This document shows positions 31,669 to 40,828 of a DNA stretch of 64,000 nt, piece by piece; the stretch's first letter is position 1, and every line of letters starts with the position of its first letter. The notes under the pieces are model-generated. The model was not told the origin of the DNA and searched no databases. It saw only the letters and a list, made by a program, of their open reading frames with translations. The stretch is taken from contig CM053029.1 in assembly GCA_028564925.1 (NCBI GenBank), positions 585,721,168-585,785,167 on the forward strand, read 5' to 3'. Both the position numbers and the translations under genes were made by a program. This DNA comes from Lithobates sylvaticus (lineage: Eukaryota > Chordata > Amphibia > Anura > Ranidae).

Positions 31669-32675
31669 TAGACATGTGCACAATAGAAAAATTTGTTTAG
31701 TTTCGTTTCCTTGTTTTTTTATTTTTAGTCTGTTTTGTTTCTTTTTTTTTCGTTGATTCCTAACGATTCGTAATTTCGTAAGTCGTCGGTATTCGTATTC
31801 GGACTCGTTCGTATTTTCGTAGAGTTATTTTTTTGTTGTTTCGTTTTTCCGTTAGTCTAATTTTCATTTATTCGAAATTCGCATTTTCGTATTTTCGTTA
31901 TATTTTGTATTCGGACGCATTCGTATTTTCGTAGATTTAGTTACATTTGTGCTTTCGTAAGATTGATTTATTCGTACTTTCGTAACATTGTTTTCGTAGA
32001 TTCGTAATCGGAGCATAATTCATAATTTTATGTAATGTGTATGCTATTATTACATTGTAAGAGACACGGAAAATTACGAATCAAAAAAAAAAAAAAAGTT
32101 ACGAATGTACAAATTTTTTCGTTCAATCCATTCGAAGCACGTTAAGCAGCACCATTGTAAGAGACACGGAAAATTACGAATCGACAAACAAAAAAAAAAA
32201 AGTTACGAATGTACGAATTTTTTCGTTCAATCCATTCGAAGCACGTTAAGCAGCGCCATTGTAAGAGACACGGAAAATTACGAATCGACAAACAAAAAAA
32301 CAAAAGTTACGAATGTACAAATTTTTCCGTTCAATCCATTCGAAGCACGTTAAGCAGCGCCATTGTAAGAGACACGGAAAATTACGAATCAACAAAAAAA
32401 AAAGTTACGAATGTACGATTTTTTCGTTCATTTTGATTTTCGAAAAACGAAAACAGAAACGTTTTCGTTTTTCGGATTTTCATTCTTTCGTAGTTTCGTT
32501 GTTTCTAATTTAATTATTTCGTATTTTCGTTGTTTTTCATATTCGTTCGTTCCGATAGTTTGTCATTCGTTAGAATTTTTAGCGAATCATTCGTTCATTC
32601 GTACGATAACGAATGAACGAATATAACGAATTTGAACGGAAAACTAATTAAAACTAAACAAATTGCACATGTCTA
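31669..32675. mobile_element. AT-rich hAT-type element, complete, 8-bp duplication
   Basis: Perfect ends TAGACATGTGCA and its complement TGCACATGTCTA region, with ATCACCAC duplicated exactly at 31661-31668 and 32676-32683. The next inner parts AATTTGTTTAGTTTCG and AACTAATTAAAACTAAACAA are also complementary. The whole element is thick with TTTCGTA/TACGAA words, which gives strong fold-back potential. It contains a 104-bp tandem repeat. No transposase. Confidence 0.9.
32055..32440. repeat. Tandem repeat, unit 100-104 bp, about 3.8 copies
   Basis: Units begin at TTGTAAGAGACACGGAAAAT at 32055, 32155, 32259 and 32363. Each holds a poly-A stretch, AAAGTTACGAATGTAC and GTTCAATCCATTCGAAGCAC. Spacings are 100, 104 and 104. 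Frames reading FRSIHSKHVKQRHCKRHGK recur but shift frame with each unit, so they are not coding. Confidence 0.95.
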
Positions 32676-32683
32676 ATCACCAC

Positions 32684-33330
32684 CATTTTCTTGGGAGCCA
32701 AGGCCAGTTTGCTGCTGTTGCTATATGACTTGTTGTGGACAATTACAATTTTTTAATTGGGTATCATAACAAAAACATTTGAACGCCGTATTCTGAGTCG
32801 TTTTTTTTTTTTTTTATGCATATAAGAATCTATCCGCTTGATCTGAGCAGACTCGGATTTGATGTCAGTCATTTGTTGGTCATCGGGCAGAGCACTGACT
32901 CGGTGGTGACCTGATCATGAGTTGTAATTCACTCTATATCTGCCACCACGCCGCACGGGAACCTGCTCCTGAGTTCAGTGACAACAGATTGACTGCAGCT
33001 TTGATTAAACTGATATTGAGAGACAACACTCTCTTCTTACGTCCTCGGCGGTAATACGGAGGGACAAGTGTGAGGGAAATGTCACAACGTGGAGAGCTAT
33101 GGAGTGGAAAGAGCGGCCTTTGGACCAGAAGCTCAAAGCCCCTGGTAAAATGATCTAAGTGGTTTTGGAACGTGGCCATAAGCCTCCTCCTCTGATTTAT
33201 GCATGATGGAAGTGTGAAAGGGTTACAGACAATGTGCTGCCTGAGCTCAACATGCAGCTCCTTGCTTTTCCTAAAGTGAATTAATTATTATTATTATCAT
33301 CATTATTATACAGAATTTATAAAGCACCAA
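32684..33330. other. Unassigned, no gene seen
   Basis: Mixed-composition DNA with no recognisable repeat ends. A short AT-rich ATT tail (33280-33320) resembling an L2/SINE end closes it. TTAACCATTTGCCGCACG near 33331 looks like the start of a TTAA element cut off by the next transposon. Confidence 0.4.
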
Positions 33331-33621
33331 CATTAACCATTTGCCGCACGAATATATACAGTACAGTGGGGGAAAATTATTATTTGATCCCCTGCAGATT
33401 TTGTAGGTTTTCCCACTTACAAAGAAATGAAGGGTCTATCGTTTTTATCATAGGTGATTTTTAAATGATAGAGACAGAATATCAACCAAAAATCCAGAAA
33501 AAAAAAAAAAACACATAAACCAAATCTTATAAATTAAGTTGCAGTTCAGTGATATAGGAAAGAAGGGGCAAATGGGACTTTGAATGAAGCATGTCAATTG
33601 AAAAAATAAAAATAGTAAATA

Positions 33622-34577
33622 CCGTATTTATCGGCGTATAACACGCACCGGCGTATAACACGCACCCCAAGTTTAGGAGGGAATTTTAAGGAAAAAAAGT
33701 TTTAGGAGAGAAGTTTAGGGAAAAAAAAAAAACTTACATTTAAGCGTCATTTGCAGCTTGCCCAGCGTCATTTGCAGCTTGCCCAGCGTCATTTGCAGCT
33801 TGCCCAGCGTCATTTGCAGCCTTGCCCAGCGTCATTTGCAGCCTGCCCAGCGTCATTTGCAGCTTGCCCAGCGTCATTTGCAGCCTGCCCAGCGTCATTT
33901 GCAGCTTGCCCAGCGTCATTTGCAGCCTGCCCAGCGTCATTTGCAGCTTGCCCAGCGTCATTTGCAGCTTGCCCAGCGTCATTTGCAGCTTGCCCAGCGT
34001 CATTTGCAGCTTGCCCAGCGTCATTTGCGGCTTGCCCAGCGTCATTTTCAGCCTTGCCCAGCATCATTTGCAACCTGCCCAGCGTCATTTGCAGCCTGCC
34101 CAGCGTCATTTGTAGCTTGCCCAGTGTCATCTGCAGCTTGCCAGAGTCATTTGTAGCTTGCCAGGTGTCATTTGCAGTTTGCCAGCGTCATTTGCAGTCT
34201 TGCCGACGTTTAAATTTCCCGCTGCGAGACAAACCGCGCATGCGCGGCCGAAAAAGACCGAACCGCGGCCGAAAAAGGCCGATGCGCGGCCGAAAAAGAC
34301 CAAGCCGACTGTTCGGCTCCACTCGGAGTTCCGCCCCCCTGCTGTTTCGGGAGCGAGCGCAGGGAGGCAGGACTACGAGCGGAGCTGAACAGTCGGCTCG
34401 GTCTTTTTCGGCCGCGCTTCGGCCTTTTTCGGCCGCGGTTCGGTCTTTTTCGGCTGCGGTCGCCATTTTTCGCACCGCAACCAATTTTTGTGGGGGGTAT
34501 CGGCGTATAACACGCACCCACGACTTTCCCACGATTTTTAGGGGGAAAAAGTGCGTGTTATACGCCGATAAATACGG
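33622..34577. mobile_element. Mariner-type MITE with TA duplication and 21-bp minisatellite
   Basis: Perfect inverted ends CCGTATTTATCGGCGTATAA / complement, continuing into CACGCAC, with TA at 33620-33621 and 34578-34579. The right half is GC-rich with AAAAAGACCGAACCGCGGCC-type words in both orientations around 34250-34460. The left half is a 21-bp minisatellite. No transposase. It is the innermost level of a nest: MITE in retro-insert in Tc1-like element. Confidence 0.9.
33745..34205. repeat. 21-bp minisatellite
   Basis: About twenty-one units of GCCCAGCGTCATTTGCAGCT plus T or C, best preserved from 33755 to 34030, decaying to the right, with single-base insertions (GCCTTGCCC) that shift frame twice. 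Frames up to 279 codons read through it (LQRHLQLA, CPASFAA and minus-strand MTLGKLQ repeats); these are by-products. Confidence 0.95.
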
Positions 34578-34901
34578 TACATGTGGGTAGGTAAACTGAA
34601 TTGGATTTAATTTAAAGTCAATGACCCCTAGGGGTAGTCCATGATTTTGAAGCATAAAGTAGTAAAAATATATATATAGTCAAAAAAGAATTGATATATA
34701 TTGTAGTCATAATCATCAGAAAATATGGGTGCAGACAAATCAATGGACATACATAGATGCAGTTCATAATAGAAATACATGAATTAAAATTACCAATCAG
34801 AATAACAAAATCACATGAAATGAGTACAGACTCGATAGAAAAAAATTAATAATGTCAGGGATTAAAAAATATAGACTTGATTGGGCATCCTTAGTTTGAA
34901 A

Positions 34902-34943
34902 ACCTGACGCGTTTCTTGGCTTCATGCCAGTCATCAGGGGTGG
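34902..34943 (-). ncRNA. Hammerhead-ribozyme-like motif (decayed)
   Basis: On the minus strand: CTGATGA core, a TGGC/GCCA stem II with a short loop, then GAAACGCGTC. This has the order core-1, stem II, GAAA, minimal ACG-CGT stem III and a GTC cleavage triplet of a type I hammerhead. Outside it, ACC and GGT can form stem I, with a mismatch next to the core. The first base pair of stem II is C-A rather than G-C, so activity is doubtful. Recognised by eye only. Confidence 0.5.
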
Positions 34944-35681
34944 GATGCATGTTTATTACTACAAGAACAAAGGGATATAACAAATATTAAATATATGTGG
35001 AACCTCAGTTAAATAGAGAAAGGATATCAGCGTGATCTGCTTGGTTGGAAAAATTACTTACAAAATAGCCCAAAGATTGGGCAGAACTACCAGCAATGGG
35101 ATCTGTTATGGTCTGGGATGCAACTGTCTTATCCGGGGTTGAGGCAGGATTCCGACCAACCCCCCAACAATTGACATTAGTCAAGAGCCAACCGATCCAG
35201 ACGCCCTCAACACTGGTCCACTAAGTTCAGAATATACATGTGTAGACCCAATCTGTGAAAAAATAATAAAAATGAAGTAAAAATTACTAAAATAAATAAA
35301 GAATGGTGTGTGCCTAAAAAGTGAGTGTTGGACTGAATGTATTGAATGAGTGTGAACTAATTGCTAATAAATATGTGTAATGAGCACATAGGGGTTAATG
35401 AAATATAAAAATGAGTTGAAAAAAGGAAAAAATAGAATATATGTAGAGCAAGTGAAATGGATAGACAAAGAAAATCCAAACTCGCCCAATGGGAACAGTT
35501 GAACTGCAGTTCAGTGAGTAAAAGAAGTGTTTGATCCCCAAGCAAAACATGACTTAGTACTTAGTGGAGGAACCCTTGTTGGGAAGCACAGAGGTAAGAC
35601 ATTTCTTGTAGGTGGTGACCAGGTTTGCACATCTCAGGAGGGATTTTGGTCCACTCTTCTTTACAGATCTTCTCTAAATCC

Positions 35682-36805
35682 TTAATCTCCTCCCGCCTGC
35701 CGGCCGGCCGTCAAATAACGGCTGGGCGGCGCGGCTCTCATTCTGGTTGGACGTCATATGATGGCCTTCCAGAACGTCCGCTCTTGCGCACCCCCAGGGC
35801 CGCGCCGTGTTGCTAGGACACGGCGTGACCCCGATCTGTGTAAAGGGCCGCATCTGCGGCTCTTTATTCATGTGATCGGCTGTGTCCAATCACAGCCAGT
35901 CACATGTAAACACAGAGATGCCGGTAATCGGCGCACCTCAGCTCACACTGACAGAGTGTGAGGAGAGGAGAGCCGATCAGCGGCATCTCCTCACAGAGCA
36001 CATCTAGGTCCCTGATTACAATTAAGTGCCAAACAGTGCCAGCAATGCCACTGCCAGCAATTAGTTCCCCATAATTGTCACCAATCGGTGCCCACAAGTG
36101 CCAGCAATCAGTGGCCATCAGTGATGCCAATCAGTGCTGGCTATCAGTGATGCCAATCAGTGCTGGCTATCAGTGATGCCAATCAGTTCTGGCTATCAGT
36201 GATGCCCATCAATGCTCATCACTGCTGCCCCTAAGTGCCACCTATCAATGCCCATCAGTGACATCCATCAGTGCCACCCAACAGTGCCGTCTATCCATGC
36301 CGCCTATCTGTGCCCACCAGTGCCGCCTATCTGTGCCCACCAGTGCTGCCTATCTGTGCCCAGTGCCCACCAGTGCCACCCATCAGTGTCGCCTATCAGT
36401 GCCACATATCAGTGCCCATAAGTGCAGTATATTCGTGCCTCCTCATCAGTGCCACCTAATCAGTGCCCAAAAGTGCCACCTTATCAGTGCCCATCAGTGC
36501 TGCCTTATCAGAGCCCATCAGCGAAGGAGAAAAATTACTTATTTACAAAATTTACTGACAGAAACTAAGAAAAACTTTTTTTTTTCAAAAATTCTTTTTT
36601 TTTTTTTTAGGAAAAAATGAAAAACCCAGGAGTGATTAAATACCACCAAGAGAAAGCTCTATTTGTGAGAAGAAAATTATAAAAATGTCACATGGTTACA
36701 GTGTAGCATGACCGCGCAATTGTCATTCAAAGTGTGACAGCGCTGAAAGCTGAAAAATGGCCTGGGCAGGAAGGGGGTGTAAGTGCCCGGTATTGAGGTG
36801 GTTAA
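35682..36805. mobile_element. TTAA-flanked non-autonomous element (copy T3)
   Basis: TTAA at 35682-35685 opens a left end with CTCCTCCCGCCTGCCGGCC and TTGGACGTCATATGATGG, a typical left half. The right end is TATTGAGGTGGTTAA at 36805, with the family body (AAACCCAGGAGTGATTAAAT, GCTGAAAAATGGCCTGG) before it. A CAGTGCC-type minisatellite fills the middle. Inserted in the Tc1-like element; its right TTAA is also the first TTAA of a TTAAAG-type element. Confidence 0.75.
36019..36530. repeat. CAGTGCC-type irregular minisatellite
   Basis: Units of 10-20 bp built around CAGTGCC, ATCAGTG and CACCTATC words, including three copies of a 33-bp GATGCCAATCAGTGCTGGCT-type unit near 36130-36200. The same motif family appears in the TTAA element at 37072-37928, so the ancestor of the subfamily carried it. 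Confidence 0.9.
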
Positions 36806-37030
36806 AGTGGATGTAAACCCTAAAATATTTTTTTCAATTAAGGCTTGTAACTTGTACGGTATAGGATTTCATATCATCTGTGTCCAATCTTGCCACGAAG
36901 AGTAATCCAGCTCTGAGCAATCCTCTAATCCTTTTTCAGTGAGATAAAAATGGACAGACAGAGAAATAGGAGTCAGTTCTTCCCCCCTTGCTGTGAGTGA
37001 CAGGTGATTTACATATCTCATGCACGAGCC
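36802..37030. mobile_element. TTAAAG-type TTAA element, left part
   Basis: TTAAAGTGGATGTAAACCCT opens a partial copy of the TTAAAG family. A related end in complement lies at 47664-47686. The copy ends at or before the MITE start near 37034. No coding capacity. Confidence 0.55.
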
Positions 37031-37033
37031 TTA

Positions 37034-37071
37034 TGGCCTGTACACACGATCCGAAAATCGGACGAAAAATA
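37034..37071. mobile_element. TWA-type palindromic MITE, left end only
   Basis: TGGCCTGTACACACGATCCG after a TTA, the left end of the MITE family, cut off after about 38 bp by TTAA-family sequence. Confidence 0.6.
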
Positions 37072-37928
37072 CCAAATGACGGCTACAGCGCGGACCTACA
37101 TTGTGCTCCCAATGAGACTCGGGTGATCACATATCAGAGTAAGGGGCCGATCCCAACTTACCACATGTTCAGCTGTCAGCCAATGACAACAGAAAAAAAA
37201 GCCGATCTGTAAAAGGGACATCGGTCCTGAACAGGAAGAGGCGCAGCCACCTCAAATGTGCCGACTGCCAGTGCCACCTGCCAGTTCCCACCAGTGCATA
37301 TCAGTGCCATCTGCCAGTGCCTAACAGCCACCTATCAATGCCCACCAGTGTCACCTATCAATGTCCACTAGTGGTGCCAATCAGTGCCTCATCAGTGCCA
37401 GCTAGCAGTGCTGCCTGTCAGTCTCACCTACCAGTGCCCTATCTGTGCCCATCACTATCACCCATCAGTGCCCATCACTGCCACCCATTACTGCCACCCA
37501 TCACTGCCACCCAGCAGTGCCACCTATCAGTGCCACCTATCAATGCCCTTCAGTGCCACCTATCAATGCCTATCAGTGCCACCCATCAATACCACCTCTC
37601 AGTGCCACCTCATCAGTGCCCCCCCAATGCCACCTATCAGTGCCATCTATCAGTGCCCATTAGTGCCACCTTATCAGTGCAGCCTATTGGAGCCCATCAG
37701 TGCCACCTATAAATGCCCATCAGTGCAGCCCATTAGTGCCAATCAGTGCAGCCTCATCACCGTTCATCAATGAAGGAGTAAAATTACCTGTTTGCAAAAT
37801 TTTATAACAAAAAATAAAAAACGCAGAGGTGATCAAAGTCCAGCAAAATGAAAGCTCTATTTGTGTGAAAAAAATGATAAAAATGTCATCTGGGTACAGT
37901 GTTGCATGACCACGCAATTATCATTCAT
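37072..37928. mobile_element. TTAA-family body with minisatellite, ends lost
   Basis: GACGGCTACAGCGCGGACCT at the left matches the left portion of copy T1 (near 740). The right part (37770-37928) has AACGCAGAGGTGATCAAAG and GTACAGTGTTGCATGACC, as in T1 and T3. The middle is a CAGTGCC minisatellite (37262-37760). Both outer ends are missing, each abutting a TWA-type MITE fragment. Confidence 0.7.
37262..37760. repeat. CAGTGCCACC-type minisatellite
   Basis: Units of about 10 and 20 bp such as CAGTGCCACCTATCAATGCC, repeated some thirty times with drift. Same motif type as at 36019-36530. Open frames of about 130 codons here are by-products. Confidence 0.9.
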
Positions 37929-37929
37929 A

Positions 37930-38035
37930 TGCCACGTACACACGATCGGACATTCCGACAACAAAATCCTGGATTTATTTCCGACGGATGTTGGCTCAAA
38001 TTTGTCTTGCATACACACGGTCACACAAATGTAGA
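37930..38035. mobile_element. TWA-type palindromic MITE, left part
   Basis: TGCCACGTACACACGATCGG opens the copy; it reads through TCTTGCATACACACGGTCAC and stops at 38035 where a retro-inserted element begins. The same subfamily sequence is seen at 63794-64000. The right half was not found. Confidence 0.75.
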
Positions 38036-38608
38036 AAGAAAGTGCAGCGCTGGATAATAAACAAATAAGTGATAAAACTCCTAGAAAAGTGCTATAGATG
38101 TGAAAATAATCATTCACAATGAACTAAACAATGTATCCTTAGTACTCCTGACGTGATAAAGTTGCTATATAGATCAGCAAACGTGCTTAACCGCTTCCCG
38201 AGCGCCTACTGTAGATATATGTCTACAGAATGGCACGGCTAGGCAAAGGCACGTATATATACGTCCCCTTTAATTGCCTAGCTGTGGGGACGTCAGACGT
38301 ACAGCCACACACCCCCTACTGTAAAAAAAAAAACACAACACGTCACACTGACTCCTCCCCGCCCCCTAGTGGTTAGCTCCTTCACTGCCATTGTCATTTA
38401 CATAGGAATCAATGCATTTAAATAGCACTGATTTCTATATAAATGACAATGGTCCCAAAAATGTTTTAAAAAATGTCCGATGTGTCCGCCATAATGTCGC
38501 AGTCACAATAATAATCGCTGACCGCCGCCATTACTAGTAAAAAAAAAAAATATTAATAAAAAAATGCTATAAAACTATCCCCTATTTTGTAAACGCTATA
38601 ACTTTTGC

Positions 38609-39455
38609 AAAATAGAGTGAAACCAGAATATCCGCCCTTATGGCCCACCCCTCCGCGCTATTTGGATAAAAATTTCTTAAATACTGGATACAAGATAAAT
38701 ACAAGTCAAAAGTTAAAAAACTGATGATATAAATATATAAATATATAAATCCAGTCCACCTTCTGGTGCTAGCAGCTGCTTAAAATCTGTGAACCTGTGA
38801 AATAAGGCAATAATATGAAAAAGGTGGTCAATTAAACCCAGTCTCTATATCATTGCAGCAGCGCTTTGTCCTTATTAACACCCAGGACTATATGGTGCGT
38901 AAACAGTCTGGTCTGATAGAGACGTCCCCACGTAGTGATTCCTTGTATACAATAGTGACAGCTTCCACCGTATATTCCAACAAATTCTTCACCACGTGCG
39001 GAATAAACTCCCCTATGGGGATGCACTCACCAGACCAATGGTCAAAACAAGCCTTATAGTAAAACCAACATGCATCAGCGTTCCTCCCACGTTCCGTCCA
39101 CTTTGCGGCAAAATGGCAGGATCATGCACCAAATCTCCTCATAAAAACAAATGGGCATGCAATAGTGTGATACCGTTTTTAAAAAAGACTTTATTCTGAT
39201 GCAACAACTCCCCCCCTAATACATTATGCGTACCATGAATGAATAAATCATAAGCATTTTAAAAAATGTGTGTCACTGTGCCTGATACTGTGCGTTTTTC
39301 CTCCGGAAATGATGTCACACTGCTGTATAGAACAGCGCTTCGATATCCTGTATTGCCCGGAGCGCACGTCTGAGGCGCACACACGTCACTTCCGGTCTGT
39401 AGGTCACCGCCCTGACGTTTCGTCGTTCTGACTTCCTCTGAGGGCGGAAACAAAT
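38609..39455 (-). mobile_element. Retro-type insert inside T4 with hammerhead-like motif
   Basis: The insert begins, in the minus direction, near 39455 with a hammerhead-like motif (39408-39447), then 800 bp of non-coding sequence with AT-rich and moderately GC-rich parts, and ends near 38625 with AAATAGCGCGGAGGGGTGG. Comparison with the uninterrupted site in copy T7 (42895-42940) shows that it entered between CTTTTGC and GCGCAAAC with at most a 2-3-bp duplication. Family unnamed. Confidence 0.65.
39408..39447 (-). ncRNA. Hammerhead-ribozyme-like motif with intact stem I
   Basis: On the minus strand: stem I 5' arm CCGCCCT, core CAGAGGA, short stem II (GTC/GAC, 3 bp, loop AGAAC), GAAA, minimal ACGT stem III, triplet GTC, stem I 3' arm AGGGCGG. 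The stem I arms pair perfectly over 7 bp. The core differs from the consensus CTGANGA at one position (A for T4), a change expected to abolish cleavage. A decayed type I hammerhead is the best reading; by eye only. Confidence 0.55.
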
Positions 39456-40246
39456 GCGCAAACAAATCAATAATCGCTAATTGCAATTTTTTTTTACCAA
39501 AAATATGTAGAAGAATACGTATCGGCCTAAACTGAGGAAAAAAAAAAGTTTTTTTTATATATTTTTGGGGGATATTTATTATAGCAAAAAGTAAAAAATA
39601 TTGCATTTTTTTCAAAATTGTCGCTCTATATTTTTGTTTATAGCGCAAAAAATAAAAACCGCAGGGGCGATCAAATACCACCAAAAGAAAGCTCTATTTG
39701 TGGAAAAAAAAGGACGCCAATTTTGTTTGGGAGCCATGTCGCACGACCGCGCAATTGTCAGTTAAAGCGACGCAGTGCCGAATCGCAAAAAGGGGCCTGG
39801 TCCTTTGGCTGCAAATTGGTCTGGGGCTGAAGTGGTTAATAACACAAAAAAACAAATAAAACGTCCAAACAGTTCATATGTGTAACATCCAGAAGATATC
39901 CAGAGTGCAGTTGTCATAGGTATTCGTTTTCACCGCTTGTGCTGCCCGTCACCATACAGTAAAACAATGGAGGCTTACCAGAAAGCCAGCGACCGCCCTT
40001 ATTCAGGGGGGTCAAACTAGGCTTAGTCAAACAGCAGAAAAGCTTCCTCTCTGGTGATCAGCTTGCCTCTAGGGAGACCCCTTCCAAAGCGCACTTCTGG
40101 GATGGACTGTGACCAGGCGTTCCGTTCTCACGGATTGGGTGTAAACGTCCAATGGGTAAGTGAACACAATGGGAGAAAAAAGGAGACTCCAATAGTGTAG
40201 ACGTTCCTTATGGTAAATTTATTTGAATAAAAACGATCCAGTACAT

Positions 40247-40434
40247 AAAAAATTTGCCTTGCAAGGTAAAAAAGCTCTGTGTGTCTACGAGAACGGTTCG
40301 CGCATGCGCAGTGCGTGCGATGGCGTCAGTTGTAACGAAGCGGTCGTGGGGACGTTGCGCACACATGCACTGCGCATGCGCGAACCGTTCTTGTAGACAC
40401 ACAGAGCTTTTTTACCTTGCAAGGCAAATTTTTT
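40247..40434. repeat. Inverted repeat with about 70-bp arms
   Basis: Arms 40247-40318 and about 40362-40434 are nearly perfect complements: AATTTGCCTTGCAAGGTAAA, then GCTCTGTGTGTCTAC, GAACGGTTCGCGCATGCGCA on the left and their complements on the right. The 43-bp spacer is not paired. It may be two 5' ends of one element family head to head, or a small fold-back element. Confidence 0.85.
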
Positions 40435-40480
40435 AAATAATGATACTTGGTTCTGTATGCTCTAAAAGGGGTGGTACAGG

Positions 40481-40814
40481 CATAGCTACCAACTTTCTGA
40501 GATGGGAAAGAGGGACACCTATTAGCAAAAGTATGTGGCACTAGGACACACCCCCTGCCACGCCCCCCATTAAAGGAGAATTGTACAAAAAATTTAAAAT
40601 GATTGGTTAAACCCACAAGTTTTTTTATATTGGCTTTTGGCAATTACAAATGCAACCATTTAGAAATTGGAAATTGGGAATTGGAAAACGCTTTTTGAAA
40701 GATAAAAAGTGCATTTTATATACAACTATATAGATCAGACCAAAATGAGGGACAAATGAGGAGGAAAGAGGGACTTTGTTCCAAATCAGGGACAGTCCCT
40801 TGAAATCAGCTATG
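40481..40814 (-). mobile_element. S1-type hAT MITE, minus orientation
   Basis: Ends CATAGCTACCAACTTTCTG and CCTTGAAATCAGCTATG; near-duplicates GGTACAGG (40473-40480) and GATACAGG (40815-40822) flank it. The body has CAGGGACAGTCCCTTG, CCTCATTTTGG in complement, and AAAGGAGAAT. Same family as 49193-49545. Confidence 0.8.
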
Positions 40815-40828
40815 GATACAGGGAGTTG

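Larger units (their letters stand above)
33553..35504 (-). mobile_element. Retro-inserted sequence with 13-bp duplication and hammerhead-like motif
   Basis: TGCAGTTCAGTGA occurs exactly at 33540-33552 and again at 35505-35517, flanking this insert. A 13-bp duplication points to LINE-type target-primed insertion, not to cut-and-paste. Without the nested MITE (33622-34577) the insert is about 1.0 kb, with no coding frame. On the minus strand it holds a hammerhead-ribozyme-like motif (34902-34943). The family is not one I can name; related inserts lie at 38609-39455 and 57018-57850. Confidence 0.7.
33364..35681. mobile_element. Tc1-like element, left end and 3' part, split by retro-insert
   Basis: The left end begins CAGTGGGGGAAAATTATTA after TA, followed by TTTGATCCCCTGCAGATTTT, a known Tc1-like terminal type. 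The body resumes at about 35505 with AGTGTTTGATCCCC, then a segment reading CACCAGGTTTGCACATCTCA and TTTGGTCCACTCTTCTTTA, which corresponds to the transposase 5' region of this family. It is cut off on the right by a TTAA element at 35682. A 1.95-kb insertion lies inside. Confidence 0.7.
38187..39839. mobile_element. TTAA-flanked element (copy T4), split by a retro-insert
   Basis: TTAACCGCTTCCCGAGCG opens it at 38187 and CTGAAGTGGTTAA closes it at 39839; TTAA is on both sides. Its two halves, 38187-38608 and 39456-39839, match the intact copies T5 and T7 and join at the phrase GCTATAACTTTTGCGCAAAC. The 847 bp between them is a later insert. Confidence 0.85.
38036..40246 (-). mobile_element. 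Retro-type insert holding TTAA element T4
   Basis: The outer sequence is 38036-38186 plus 39840-40246, continuous before T4 entered. It starts with AAAGTGCAGCGCTGGATAAT, whose complement (TATCCAGCGCTGCA) is also found at 63126-63138 in the palindromic insert, so both belong to one broad family. The right part near 40200 has TGGTAAATTTATTTGAATAA. No coding capacity. It splits a MITE and is itself split by T4. Confidence 0.55.

Noticed and set aside
33751-34590. 279-codon open frame over a minisatellite
   Set aside because: The 21-bp unit keeps several frames open on both strands; frame changes follow single-base insertions in the array.
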